NCBI GenBank assembly: GCA_966211675.1
Contig: CBIHPK010000002.1
Location: 109,975 to 173,974 of the forward strand
DNA from: SCUS01 sp966211675
GTDB lineage: Bacteria; Myxococcota_A; Polyangia; Polyangiales; Ga0077539
Reading direction: 5' to 3'
DNA length: 64,000 nucleotides
In this document: in pieces, positions 1 through 12,060 of the stretch
Numbering within the stretch: position 1 is the first letter of the stretch
How the letters are laid out: every line of letters starts with the position of its first letter
Position numbers and translations under genes: made by a program
The notes under the pieces: model-generated
Seen by the model: the letters and a program-made list of their open reading frames with translations, nothing else
The model's database searches: none
What the model was told of the DNA's origin: nothing

Positions 1-2236
<2,236 letters not shown>

Positions 2237-2252
2237 AGGAGACGAGAACCCA

Positions 2253-3419
<1,167 letters not shown>

Positions 3420-3441
3420 CCGCCCCGGCGGGGGGGGGCGG
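3420..3441. terminator. Possible hairpin between convergent genes
   Basis: CCGCCCC (3420-3426) can pair with GGGGCGG (3435-3441) directly after the thiolase stop and before the convergent lipoprotein gene ends at 3487. There is no T-tract. It could be an intrinsic terminator of the GC-rich kind or simply a G run. Confidence 0.3.
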
Positions 3442-3486
3442 ATCGCCGCGCCCCGTCCGCCGTCTCTCGCCCCCCCTACGACCCCA

Positions 3487-6402
3487 TCAGCCTGGAGCGC
3501 ACCCGCCGCCGACGCAGGTGCCCGAGCAGCAGTCGCCGTCGACGTTGCACGAGCCGCCCGAGAGGCGGCAGGGCGGAGGCGCGCACGCTCCCCGGGTGCA
3601 GGTGCCCGAGCAGCAGTCGGCGTTGACGGTGCACGTCGCCGCGGTGGCCCTGCACACCGGACGGCACGCGCCCGCCGAGCACATCTGGCCGTTGCAGCAG
3701 TCGGTGTCCGTCGCGCAGGTTCCGCCGGACACGGTGCACGGGGCGCGGCAGAGGCCGCTCGTGCAGGCGCTCGGGGCGCAGCAGTCGGCGCTGCCCGCGC
3801 AGGCGGCGCCCAGGGCGGCGCACGCGCTGGCGCAGCGTCCGCTGCGGCACGCGTTGGGGGCGCAGCAGTCGCCGTCGGAGGTGCAGGCGGCGCCCGCCGC
3901 GCGGCACATCGGCGCGCAGACGCCGCCGAGGCAGGTGTCGGGGGCGCAGCAGTCGCCGTCGGCCGAGCACGCCGACCCGGAGGGTCGACACGCGGCCTGG
4001 CAGCGGCCCGAGGCGCAGGAGAGGGGAGAGCAGCAGTCCGAGGCGGCCGAGCACGCGGCGCCCGCGCCCCGACACGCAGGCGGAGTGCAGACCCCGCCGG
4101 TGCAGGTGGCGCCCGCGCAGCAGTCGGCGCTGCTGGTGCAGGCCGCGCCCGCGACGCGACACGGCGGCGCCGCGCACGCGCCGGCCATGCAGAGGCCCGG
4201 AGCGCAGCACTCGGCGCCCGCTCCGCAGGATCCGCCGGTGGGGGCGCAGGGCGCGCGGCAGGAGCCGCCGAGGCAGACGTCCGGGGCGCAGCAGTCGGCG
4301 CTGGTGGTGCACGCCCCGGCGAGGGGAGCGCAGGCGCTGCGGCACACGCCGCCGTTGCAGGTGAGCGGGGCGCAGCAGTCCGAGTCGACGGCGCAGGTCG
4401 CGCTCGCGGCGGCGCAGGCGGTGCGGACGCGGTCGATCGCCCAGAAGGGGCGGTGCGTGTCCTCGTCGAGGTCCTGGCAGGGGAGGCGGAACGCGGGGTA
4501 GCTCGCGTCGCCGGTGGCGGCGCGGCTGAGGTCGAGGGCCGCGACCCAGATCTGCTCGTGGCGGCCGAGGCGCGAGGTTCCGCTCAGCACGCCGCCGTAA
4601 TCGCGCGTGGAGCTGAAGGCGACCCAGGCGTAGTCGTCCGGCGTGCCCGTGGGCGCCCAGGTCGGCATGTTGTCCTGCACCGTGGGGGTGGTGATCACGC
4701 CGTTGCCGATCGCGGTGTTGGCCCGCGTGAGGGCGCGCGCCGAGGTGCCGTCGCGCCGCACGAGCCAGATGTCGCTGGTGACGTCGTTCTGGCCGTCGCG
4801 GGCGGAGTGCGCGAAGGCGATCCACTGGCTGTCCCAGGAGAAGCTCGGGAACTGGTTGGTGTCCGTGGTGGCGCCGGTTCCGTAGAGGGCGCGCGCGGTG
4901 CCCCAGGTGTCGCCGGCCATGGCGTCGATGACGGCGATGCGCGCTCCGGCGACGCCGCGGTCGCGGGTGGTGGGGCTCGACGCGAAGGCCACGAGGGTGC
5001 TGTCCGGCGCCCAGTCGGGCTGCGTTCCGTAGGCGTTGCGCGCGAGGGGGACGGTGTTGATCGGACCGCCGCTGGTGCCGCTGCGCAGGGTCATCACGCC
5101 GCGCGCGGCGGACACGATGCGCGACTCGTCCGGCGAGAAGGTCGACCAGAACATCGGGATGTCGCGCCCGCCGTACTGCGTGATGAGCCTCGGCGGCGGC
5201 CGGGTGGCGGAGACCTCGGTGACCCACATGGTGTTGCCACCGACGTCCGCGGCGAGCCGGTTGCCCTGGCGCGAGAGCGTGTGGCACGCGACGCAGTCGC
5301 CGCTCGCCTCGGTGGGCGTGAGGAAGTTCTGGGGCGCGGCCTCCTCGAGGTTGCCGCGTCGCACGCCGCGAGCGGTGGTGCTCCAGTAGAAGATCGCTCC
5401 GGGGACCGGACCGCGGGAGAAGCTCACGGACAGCGTCGAGGAGCGGTAGAAGGTGCCGGGCGACGCGCTCGCCGCGCCGTCGACGGTGATGCGCACGCTG
5501 CCGTGGGGGTTGGACGCGGCGAGGTAGCGCCACACCGCGAGCGTGGGCTCGAAGCAGCCCAGGCCCGTGCCCGCCATGGTGCAGGTGGGGTGCACGCCGT
5601 CGGTCAGCACCACGACGCGAGAGCGGTCGCTCTCGAAGGTGATGCGGAAGCGGTTGCTGCCCGCGGGCCGCCACTGGAAGAGGACCCGGTTGAGGTTCTG
5701 CGGCAGCACCGTCTCGTTGGCGGGGTAGATCCAGCCCGGCGAGCGCGCGGCGTCGGCGCCGGGAGCGCCCGCCGCGGGGAAGAGCGACGCGGCATCGGGG
5801 GCAGTGCCCGCGGTGGTGACGGTCACGTCGAGCACGATGCGCAGCGAGGCGCTCGCGGCGAGGGTGCCGCTGCGCGCGGTGACGACGACGTCTCCGCCGG
5901 CGACGCCCGTCGCGGTGACGGTTCCGTCGGGGGCGACGGTGGCGAGGGAGCCTGGCGCCACGGTCCAGATCGCGGTCACCGGGACGCTGCGCCCGTCGCG
6001 GGTGCGACCCGTCGCGGTGAAGCGGGTGCTCGGTCGCGCCGTCGGGTCGGTGAGGCGCAGGGTCGTCATCGCGGGCGTCACGCTGAGTCCGACGACGGAG
6101 TCATCGCGCACGTCGACGGCGATGGGGCGATCGACCGCGACGGGCACGTCCGCGGAGGCGTCCGTCATGGGAGAGGGAGCGTCGGAGGGGGCGTCGGAGG
6201 GGGCGTCCAGAGACCCATCGGAGCGAGCATCGGAGGGCGTGTCGGAGGGCGTGTCGGAGGGGGCCGGGGAGTCCGCGGCGACGACCGCGTCGTCGGACAC
6301 AGCAGGACGGTCGCCGCCCGAGGCGCTCGCGGAGGTGTCGTCCGCGCACGCTGCTGGCAGCGTCGCCAACAGCAGGAGCAGAGCCGATCGGATCGTTCGC
6401 AT
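3487..6402 (-). CDS. Chimeric lipoprotein: Ig-like region, CxxCH haem motif, propeller-like region, eleven cystine-knot-like repeats
   Basis: Predicted surface lipoprotein of 971 residues; function unknown. The chosen ATG (6400-6402) opens a lipoprotein signal ending LLATLPAAC; a longer frame reading upstream has no signal. In order: a Pro/Asp/Ser stalk to about residue 120; a bacterial Ig-like (Big2-type) region (LRLTDPTARPSTRFTATG... GDVVVTARSG) to about 220; a CVACH haem-attachment motif at 370-374; WD40/PD40-like strands (FSPDESRIVSAARG, PDWAPDSTLVAFASS, FSWDSQWIAFAHS) to about 655; and then eleven tandem Cys repeats of spacing C-x6-C-x5-CC-x4-C-x4-C to the end. That C-C-CC-C-C order is the framework of inhibitor cystine knots. 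The gene stands alone, convergent with the thiolase gene. Domain reading is good, role is not known. Confidence 0.85.
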   Translation of the reverse strand: MRTIRSALLLLLATLPAACADDTSASASGGDRPAVSDDAVVAADSPAPSDTPSDTPSDARSDGSLDAPSDAPSDAPSPMTDASADVPVAVDRPIAVDVRDDSVVGLSVTPAMTTLRLTDPTARPSTRFTATGRTRDGRSVPVTAIWTVAPGSLATVAPDGTVTATGVAGGDVVVTARSGTLAASASLRIVLDVTVTTAGTAPDAASLFPAAGAPGADAARSPGWIYPANETVLPQNLNRVLFQWRPAGSNRFRITFESDRSRVVVLTDGVHPTCTMAGTGLGCFEPTLAVWRYLAASNPHGSVRITVDGAASASPGTFYRSSTLSVSFSRGPVPGAIFYWSTTARGVRRGNLEEAAPQNFLTPTEASGDCVACHTLSRQGNRLAADVGGNTMWVTEVSATRPPPRLITQYGGRDIPMFWSTFSPDESRIVSAARGVMTLRSGTSGGPINTVPLARNAYGTQPDWAPDSTLVAFASSPTTRDRGVAGARIAVIDAMAGDTWGTARALYGTGATTDTNQFPSFSWDSQWIAFAHSARDGQNDVTSDIWLVRRDGTSARALTRANTAIGNGVITTPTVQDNMPTWAPTGTPDDYAWVAFSSTRDYGGVLSGTSRLGRHEQIWVAALDLSRAATGDASYPAFRLPCQDLDEDTHRPFWAIDRVRTACAAASATCAVDSDCCAPLTCNGGVCRSACAPLAGACTTSADCCAPDVCLGGSCRAPCAPTGGSCGAGAECCAPGLCMAGACAAPPCRVAGAACTSSADCCAGATCTGGVCTPPACRGAGAACSAASDCCSPLSCASGRCQAACRPSGSACSADGDCCAPDTCLGGVCAPMCRAAGAACTSDGDCCAPNACRSGRCASACAALGAACAGSADCCAPSACTSGLCRAPCTVSGGTCATDTDCCNGQMCSAGACRPVCRATAATCTVNADCCSGTCTRGACAPPPCRLSGGSCNVDGDCCSGTCVGGGCAPG
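3490..4425 (-). repeat. Eleven tandem cystine-knot-like coding repeats
   Basis: About 85 bp per unit within the 3' third of the lipoprotein gene. Each unit contains DCC or ECC and ends in a short Cys-bounded joint such as CRAP or CAPM. The two last units have one residue fewer between CC and the next Cys. Units are diverged at DNA level, so this is an old expansion rather than an assembly artefact. Confidence 0.85.
6178..6272 (-). repeat. Short tandem repeats coding a Ser/Asp/Pro stalk
   Basis: Repeats of about 12 bp built on GTCGGAGGG or GCGTCGGAGGG (plus-strand reading) encode APSD/TPSD units just after the lipoprotein cleavage site. They form an extended surface stalk and are candidates for length variation between strains. 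Confidence 0.6.
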
Positions 6403-6560
6403 GGGGCGATTCTCCAGGCGCCGAAGGGTGCGCGGCGCGTGCGTAGGAGCACCGTACGACGGGCCACTCGCGGAACGGAATGTGGGCGATGTGCGCAAGC
6501 GTCGAGGCGCCGATGGATGGCGGTGTGCGCATCACACGGGCGGAGGGGATGAGTCGGAGC

Positions 6561-7679
6561 TCAGCGCGCGACGCTGACCTCCGCGGCGCAGGGCCGATCG
6601 GCGTTGCGGGCCCTGCCCTCGAGCCACCCGAGGGGGTTGGGCGTGGCGCACGCGTCCGTGATCACCGCCGTGCGCGGACGCGGCAGAGCGCTCTGGTGCG
6701 AGAGCGCCTGGTAGGCGTCCTGGTAGCAGAGCAGGGCGAGGGCGTTGGGCTCGCTCGCCTGGGCGCGGCAGGTGTTGGAGGGCAGGCGCGGGTCGACGTC
6801 GAGCCAGACGTCGAGCTCGACGCGGCGCGCGTCCTCGCACTCGAAGAGGCGCTCGGGCTCTGCCGGGCACTGCCCGAAGGTGACGCCCGGCGCGACCGGA
6901 GGACCGTAGACATCGGGTGCGAAGCGCTGGCAGGCGCAGCGGGCGGTGCCCGATCCGGTGAGCGCGACCGGCGTGGTGAAGCGCTCCGGGGCGCGGTCGA
7001 GCGCCGAGGTGCTGCCGCCGAAGACGGCGAACGCGAGGGCGGGGCGCGCGGCGAGGGCGGCGGGGGTGCAGCGGCCGGCTGGGAGCGTGGCGCAGGCGAT
7101 CTCGCGGGCCATGCGCGCGGCGCGGCAGAAGCTCAGCACGGCGTTGCGGCTGCGGTGATCGGTCGCGGGGGGGATGGAGGCGTTCCAGAAGGCGGCGAGC
7201 TCGGGGCAGGGGTGGTCGCTGGCGAACTGAACGTGGTCCGCGAAGCCCGAGATGGCCACGCGGAGAGAGCGGGCGTCGGTGCTGGCGCTGAGCTGGAGCT
7301 GCGAGAGGGTCTGGCCCACGAGGCGCCAGCGATCGAGCACGGCGTCGCTGCGCGGCTCGAAGGCGCCGAGGCCGAAGAGGGTCTCCGTCGCGCAGGACAC
7401 CTGCCAGTGCAGCCCGTCGCCGTCCGGGTTGCGTGGGACGCAACGCTCGCCGAGCTGCGAGACGATGCGCTCGATGGAGTCGCGCAGCATCGCCACGGCG
7501 GCCGGAACGCGCTGGTGCAGCTCGCGCTGGCCCTGGTCGATGCGCGCCCGGTCGGCGGCGGGGTCGACCGCGGTGCGGGCGGCGCTGCGAGGCGGATACG
7601 CCGGGATCGCGGGCGTGCGGGTGTACGCCCTCGGCGCGCAGCCGAGGAGCAGGAGGGAGGCGAGGGCGGCGCGGCGCAT
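6561..7679 (-). CDS. Lipoprotein with a degenerate OmpA-like peptidoglycan-binding domain
   Basis: Predicted lipoprotein of 372 residues with signal MRRAALASLLLLGC. The middle carries the elements of an OmpA C-terminal domain in order: ISGFADHVQF, then NAVLSFCRAARMA, then ARRVELDVWL, resembling the family's IxGxTD, N..LSxxRA and RRVEI elements. Extra cysteines and a long insert between the second and third elements are unusual. This suggests, but does not prove, attachment of the outer membrane to peptidoglycan. The ATG lies three bases after the stop of the 802-residue secreted protein gene upstream, so the pair is almost certainly co-translated. Partner function is unknown. Confidence 0.75.
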   Translation of the reverse strand: MRRAALASLLLLGCAPRAYTRTPAIPAYPPRSAARTAVDPAADRARIDQGQRELHQRVPAAVAMLRDSIERIVSQLGERCVPRNPDGDGLHWQVSCATETLFGLGAFEPRSDAVLDRWRLVGQTLSQLQLSASTDARSLRVAISGFADHVQFASDHPCPELAAFWNASIPPATDHRSRNAVLSFCRAARMAREIACATLPAGRCTPAALAARPALAFAVFGGSTSALDRAPERFTTPVALTGSGTARCACQRFAPDVYGPPVAPGVTFGQCPAEPERLFECEDARRVELDVWLDVDPRLPSNTCRAQASEPNALALLCYQDAYQALSHQSALPRPRTAVITDACATPNPLGWLEGRARNADRPCAAEVSVAR

Positions 7680-7682
7680 CGC

Positions 7683-10091
7683 TCAGAGCCCCCGGAGGTA
7701 GTCGAAGAGGGAGCCCAGGTTCACGCCGAGGTGCAGCGCGATGTTGACCGCGCTGTCCGAGGCGGCGGGCGCCACGCCGAACACGGTCGGCTGGATGAGC
7801 ACGCCGAAGCTCACCATCCTCGGGATGGCGAAGGGGCCGCCGGAGAGGGTGACGTCGAGGCCGGTGCCGGTGTGGAGCGCGCGGCCGTCGCCCGGCGAGG
7901 CGAGCACCATCACCGGGATGGACACGTCGAGCGTGAGCCACGAGACGACGCGGGCCCGGGGCGAGACGCGGGCGTAGAGGAGCGGGGCGGCGACGCCGAT
8001 GGAGACGCAGTCGCCGCGGCTGCACTGCGAGTGGAGCTCGTACTGCGCGCGGAGCTCGACGCTGCCGGGCAGGCCCCAGCGGAAGTAGAAGGGCCCCGCG
8101 TCGGCGCTGCGGTGGATGAGCGGAGGGGTCGACCGGAGCCGCGCCCGCGCGAGGCAGGTGAAGCGGACTCCCGGCGCGTCGGCGGCGCTCTCGGTCGCGA
8201 GGAAGGCGTGGACGCTCCCCTCCGAGGGAAGCGCGCGGAGGTTCTCGAGGAGGTCGTCGGGCGAGCGAGGACAGACGTCGCGGTCGGAGAGCAGCACCAC
8301 CAGGGCGCTCCGGCCAGGGGCGTGCAGCTCGGGCTCGACGCGCAGCCGGGTGGGGATGACCCGGTTGATCCGAGCGCTGTCGTCGGCGGCGACGGAGGGG
8401 TCGGAGGTGGTGGCGCTGAAGGCGTTGATGGCGGCGGTCACGTCGGGCGTCGTCGCGAGGCGCCACTCGGGGAGGCCCGCGCGCGCGGTGAACGCGAAGG
8501 TGTCGTCCCCGGCGCCGGGCACGGTGCTCCAGGGGTCGGAGAGGGACATCGAGCCGTGGTCGACCAGGCCCACCGGGAGCCACGCGTCGCGCGGTCGGAG
8601 CACGGCGATGCGGGCCAGGGCGAGGTCCTGCGGGGCGCAGCGCGGGTCGTCGGCGGGGCGCATCACCACCTGCCAGAGCCCGGCCGCGCGGTCGTCGAAG
8701 GCGTGGGCGCCGCGCGCGTCGAGGGCGACTCCCTCGCGAGGACCCTGCTCGGCGCTCGTGGGGCAGAGCACCATCCGCGAGCCCTGCGGGAGCGCGTCCG
8801 GCGCGAGCACCCGGTCGCCGACGGTGGCGAGCCGCACCGGGCTCTCGGCCTCCAGCGGCACCCGCTCGGCCTCGCCCGCGCCGGCCTGGCTCACCCCGAC
8901 GCCGTCGCCGGTGCGGGTGAACACGTCGAGGTGGCGCTCCAGCGTGAAGGCCTCGGGAATACCCGTCACGGTAAGCGGGGCGACCTGCGCGAGCGCCACG
9001 CAGCGGAGCGAGGCGAGCTCCGCGGGGGTCGCTCGGGCGTTGCGGGTCGGCGCCGCGGTGTAGCGCCCGGCGTGGCAGAGGCGGAGCGATCCGAGCACCT
9101 CGGCCCAGTCGCGGCGGCCGGGGGCCATCGCGCCTCCGGGCGCGCCGTAGCGCCGTCGCATCACCGAGCGAACGGCCTCGTCGGGGACCGTGAGCGCGCT
9201 GCCGTCGGCGTCGACGCGGGCGCTGAAGGTGGCGGCGGAGCCGTCGCGGTCGGGCGCGGCGGTCACCACCAGGGCGCTGGCGGCGGCGGCGGTGACGAGC
9301 TCGCTCCAGCGCATCGGGTCGCGGGCGAAGAGGTCCGCGCGAGGCGTGAGGCGCAGCTCGCCGCGGCGCCAGTCGGTGTCGAACCAGCGCGTGGCGGACT
9401 CGGAGAAGAGCCGCTGGAGGGGGGTCTGCGGGTCGCCGAAGCGCATGCTGTCGACGCGCAGCGCGAGGTCGCCGCCGTGGCGGCGGAGGTAGATCCCGGC
9501 GGCCGCGACGGAGCGCGGGACATCGACGCTCTGCGCCTCGCCCAGCGCGAGCAGCCGTGCGCCCGCGGTCGCGGTGAGCAGCGTCGGGGCGTCGGCGCCG
9601 TCGACCACCAGGAGCTCGACCCCCTCGACCGGGCACGCGGTGAGGCGCGGCGCGGTGAGGCGCAGCTCCCCGGTGGCCGTGCGCTCGAAGCGCACCGCGG
9701 TGGTGCCCTCGCCGAGGTGCGCGAGGCAGGGGCGCAGCGCGACGGACTGCGCCGGCGGCGTGTCGCGCCCGCTGGCCGGCGGGAGCGCGAAGACCTCGAG
9801 GTCCGCCGCGAGGTCGCGGCGAGCCGGGGGGAGCCCCACGTCGCGCAGCAGGGTGGGCAGATCGCGCTCTCCCTCGGGGAGCGTGACCCCCTCGCGGAGC
9901 ACCGTCCCGCCGACGGTGCGGACGCCGTAGCGGCAATCGGCCTGCGAGCGGAAGCGGTCGGTGAGCGCGGCCGTCACGTGGGTCGTCGGCGCGGAGGCGG
10001 TGGTCGGAGCGAAGCAGAAGGTCTGCGCGCTCGCGGTCGTCGGGACGAAGGGGAGCGCGAGGCCGAGGGCCAGGAGGGGAGGGAGCCGCAT
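7683..10091 (-). CDS. Secreted protein of unknown function, 802 residues
   Basis: I do not recognise a family. The ATG at 10089-10091 opens a clear Sec signal (MRLPPLLALGLALPFVPTTASA, cleaved near AQTF); a longer upstream frame would bury it. The mature protein is mostly extended, Asp- and Arg-rich sequence with paired cysteines (RFTCLARARL, SQCSRGDC). The last 110 residues alternate hydrophobic and polar residues (SWLTLDVSIPVMVL, RMVSFGVLIQPTVFGVA, VNIALHLGVNLGSLF), as in outer-membrane beta strands. A stretch ALVVLLSDRDVC resembles a beta-strand plus Asp motif but not a full von Willebrand domain. It is followed three bases later by the OmpA-like lipoprotein gene, so the two probably form an envelope unit. 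It faces deoC across a 137-bp divergent promoter region. Confidence 0.8.
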   Translation of the reverse strand: MRLPPLLALGLALPFVPTTASAQTFCFAPTTASAPTTHVTAALTDRFRSQADCRYGVRTVGGTVLREGVTLPEGERDLPTLLRDVGLPPARRDLAADLEVFALPPASGRDTPPAQSVALRPCLAHLGEGTTAVRFERTATGELRLTAPRLTACPVEGVELLVVDGADAPTLLTATAGARLLALGEAQSVDVPRSVAAAGIYLRRHGGDLALRVDSMRFGDPQTPLQRLFSESATRWFDTDWRRGELRLTPRADLFARDPMRWSELVTAAAASALVVTAAPDRDGSAATFSARVDADGSALTVPDEAVRSVMRRRYGAPGGAMAPGRRDWAEVLGSLRLCHAGRYTAAPTRNARATPAELASLRCVALAQVAPLTVTGIPEAFTLERHLDVFTRTGDGVGVSQAGAGEAERVPLEAESPVRLATVGDRVLAPDALPQGSRMVLCPTSAEQGPREGVALDARGAHAFDDRAAGLWQVVMRPADDPRCAPQDLALARIAVLRPRDAWLPVGLVDHGSMSLSDPWSTVPGAGDDTFAFTARAGLPEWRLATTPDVTAAINAFSATTSDPSVAADDSARINRVIPTRLRVEPELHAPGRSALVVLLSDRDVCPRSPDDLLENLRALPSEGSVHAFLATESAADAPGVRFTCLARARLRSTPPLIHRSADAGPFYFRWGLPGSVELRAQYELHSQCSRGDCVSIGVAAPLLYARVSPRARVVSWLTLDVSIPVMVLASPGDGRALHTGTGLDVTLSGGPFAIPRMVSFGVLIQPTVFGVAPAASDSAVNIALHLGVNLGSLFDYLRGL

Positions 10092-10228
10092 CCGCGGGCG
10101 GGTAGCACGGACCGATGCGCCGGCTGGAGTTACTGTCGGAGGGCGGCGCGGGCGAGGCCGGTGGCCGCGTCGGCGGGGCGAACGGCGCTGCGTCACCCGC
10201 GGCGCTTCGTGATAGGGTCGCCCGCGGA

Positions 10229-11071
10229 ATGGCCAGGGACATCGATCAGCTCGTGGACGCGGTGGTGGCGAGGGTGACGCAGGAGATGGCGACGCCCGCA
10301 AAGGACGCGGTGCGCCCGACGGTGACGCCGAGGGTCGGCAGCGCCGCCTCTGGCGCCGGGGGCGTCGCTCCGGTGGCCGGGCAGGCGAGCGCCGCGGCGC
10401 AGCCACGGCCCGACCTCGCGCGCGTCATCGACCACACGCTGCTCAAGCCCGACGCCACGCGCGACGACCTGCGCAAGCTGTGCTCCGAGGCGATGACCTG
10501 GCGCTTCTTCTCGGTGTGCGTCAACAGCGTCAACGTCTCGTTCTGCCGGCAGCAGCTGACCGGCTCGACGGTCAGCGTGTGCGCGGTGGTGGGGTTCCCG
10601 CTGGGGGCGATGACGCCCAACGCGAAGGCCTTCGAGACCACCGAGGCGATCCGCGCGGGCGCCGACGAGATCGACATGGTCATCAACGTCGGCGCGCTGA
10701 AGTCCGGCGACTACGCGCTGGTGCTCGACGACATCGCGCGCGTCGTCGGCGCGGCGCCGGGGCGGGTGGTGAAGGTCATCCTCGAGACCTCGATGCTCAG
10801 CCGCGACGAGAAGGTCATCGCCTGCGCGCTCTCCAAGGCCGCGGGCGCGAGCTACGTGAAGACCTCGACGGGCTTCGGTGGCGGCGGGGCGACCGCCGAG
10901 GACATCGCGCTGATGCGCGGGGTCGTGGGCCCCGAGCTCGGCGTGAAGGCCAGCGGCGGAGTGCGCACGGCCGCCGACGCCGACCGGATGATCGCGGTCG
11001 GGGCGACCCGCCTTGGCGCGAGCAGCTCGGTGGCGATCGTCAGCGGCGGCACCGGCTCGTCGGGCTACTGA
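10229..11071 (+). CDS. deoC: Deoxyribose-phosphate aldolase with N-terminal targeting-like helix
   Basis: Class I aldolase that splits 2-deoxyribose 5-phosphate into glyceraldehyde 3-phosphate and acetaldehyde in nucleoside catabolism. Catalytic residues are present: Asp149 (ADEIDMVIN), Schiff-base Lys211 (YVKTSTGFGG) and Lys240 (GVKASGGVRT). The catalytic domain starts only near residue 60. Residues 1-20 form an amphipathic helix (MARDIDQLVDAVVARVTQEM), then a linker rich in Ala, Gly and Pro follows. This arrangement is what encapsulation peptides of bacterial microcompartment enzymes look like. The ATG at 10229 was chosen because the helix begins there; an earlier in-frame start would add a Gly/Arg-rich stretch. 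The ribosome site is weak. No shell gene occurs in the window. Enzyme identity is sure, tag function is inferred. Confidence 0.95.
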   Translation: MARDIDQLVDAVVARVTQEMATPAKDAVRPTVTPRVGSAASGAGGVAPVAGQASAAAQPRPDLARVIDHTLLKPDATRDDLRKLCSEAMTWRFFSVCVNSVNVSFCRQQLTGSTVSVCAVVGFPLGAMTPNAKAFETTEAIRAGADEIDMVINVGALKSGDYALVLDDIARVVGAAPGRVVKVILETSMLSRDEKVIACALSKAAGASYVKTSTGFGGGGATAEDIALMRGVVGPELGVKASGGVRTAADADRMIAVGATRLGASSSVAIVSGGTGSSGY

Positions 11072-11074
11072 TCC

Positions 11075-11094
11075 GCCGGGCGGAGCCGCCCGGC
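11075..11094 (+). terminator. Strong hairpin just after deoC
   Basis: GCCGGGCGG (11075-11083) pairs perfectly with CCGCCCGGC (11086-11094), beginning four bases after the deoC stop. No T-run follows, which is common for terminator-like hairpins in very GC-rich genomes. It separates deoC from the next lipoprotein gene. Confidence 0.55.
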
Positions 11095-11190
11095 CCGGTC
11101 GCTGCTGGCCACGCGCCGCGGCCCTTGCGACACACCGCCACTCGGGTTACGCCCCCCGATCCGTCATCGTCTACGCGGGAGAACCATCCG

Positions 11191-12039
11191 ATGAACCCCA
11201 CTCACGCACCGCTTCGCCGGGTCCGGTCCCTTGTGCGGCTCGCGCTCTGTCTCACGCTCGCCGCCTGTAGCGCCCGGGGCGTCGGCGGCGGCACGACGAC
11301 CACCGGCGACTCCGGCACGCCGCAGCCCATGACCCTGTCGTTCACCTGCTCGCAGCTCTGCGCGCCGCTCGCGAGCGCGCCGTCGTGCGCGGGCGCGGGC
11401 GTGAGCACCTGCCAGAGCTCGTGCGCGGGTTCGCTGGCGTCGACGCCCGCGGCCTGCGTGGCGAGCGCCAACGCGCTCTACGCGTGCACCCAGACGGCGA
11501 CGCCGTCGTGCTCGGCGGGGACGCAGTTTCCCTTCGCGGCGTGCCAGTCGCAGTACAGCGCCTACGTCGCGTGCGTCTCCACGCCTCAGGACGCGGGGAC
11601 TCCGGCCGTGGACAGCGGCGTCCCGCCGAGGGACAGCGGGATGGTGACGCCGATGGACGAGTGCTCCGACGCGGCCGACTGCGCGGCCTGCACCGGGCGA
11701 TCGTCGTGCGGCTGGTGCGCCGGTCGCTGCTGGCGGGGGTCTTCCACGGGACCGATCGGCGGCTCCTGCGGCGACTCCTCCTGGGCGTGGACCTCGGGGC
11801 AGTGCCAGTCGACGCCCCCGCCGCGCGACGCAGGTGGCCCGATCAGCCCGGCCTGCCAGTCGTGCGCGTTCTCGACGTGCCCCGATCAGGCGAACGCGTG
11901 CTCGGCCGAGCCCGCCTGCCTGCAGTGCGTGGTGGCGCCGAACGCGAGCTGCCTCTCCAACCCGCGCTTCGCGGCGATCGCCGAGTGCGCCTGCGGCGGC
12001 TGCGCCGAGGCGTGCGGCTCGCTCTGCGCGATGTTCTAG
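11191..12039 (+). CDS. Cys-rich lipoprotein with PSI-like motif
   Basis: Predicted outer-surface lipoprotein of 282 residues. The signal MNPTHAPLRRVRSLVRLALCLTLAAC ends in a lipobox LAAC, and a GCGGGAGA ribosome site precedes the ATG. After a Gly/Thr spacer come many cysteines. The segment CSDAADCAACTGRSSCGWC with a following GRCW resembles a plexin-semaphorin-integrin (PSI) fold, seen in several bacterial surface proteins. The C-terminal part has paired Cys in CQSC, CAFSTC, CLQC and CACGGC. No catalytic motif is visible. It lies between deoC and serS; the hairpin after deoC suggests its own transcript. Lipoprotein call is good, the PSI likeness is tentative. Confidence 0.82.
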   Translation: MNPTHAPLRRVRSLVRLALCLTLAACSARGVGGGTTTTGDSGTPQPMTLSFTCSQLCAPLASAPSCAGAGVSTCQSSCAGSLASTPAACVASANALYACTQTATPSCSAGTQFPFAACQSQYSAYVACVSTPQDAGTPAVDSGVPPRDSGMVTPMDECSDAADCAACTGRSSCGWCAGRCWRGSSTGPIGGSCGDSSWAWTSGQCQSTPPPRDAGGPISPACQSCAFSTCPDQANACSAEPACLQCVVAPNASCLSNPRFAAIAECACGGCAEACGSLCAMF

Positions 12040-12060
12040 AAGGCCCCGAAGGGAGCACCG

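Noticed and set aside
6480..10277. Very long plus-strand open frame opposite two envelope genes
   Set aside because: It is the mirror frame of high-GC coding sequence; its translation is Gly/Arg/Ala/Glu-rich with no motif, and the opposite strand has clean signal peptides, a lipobox and normal starts.
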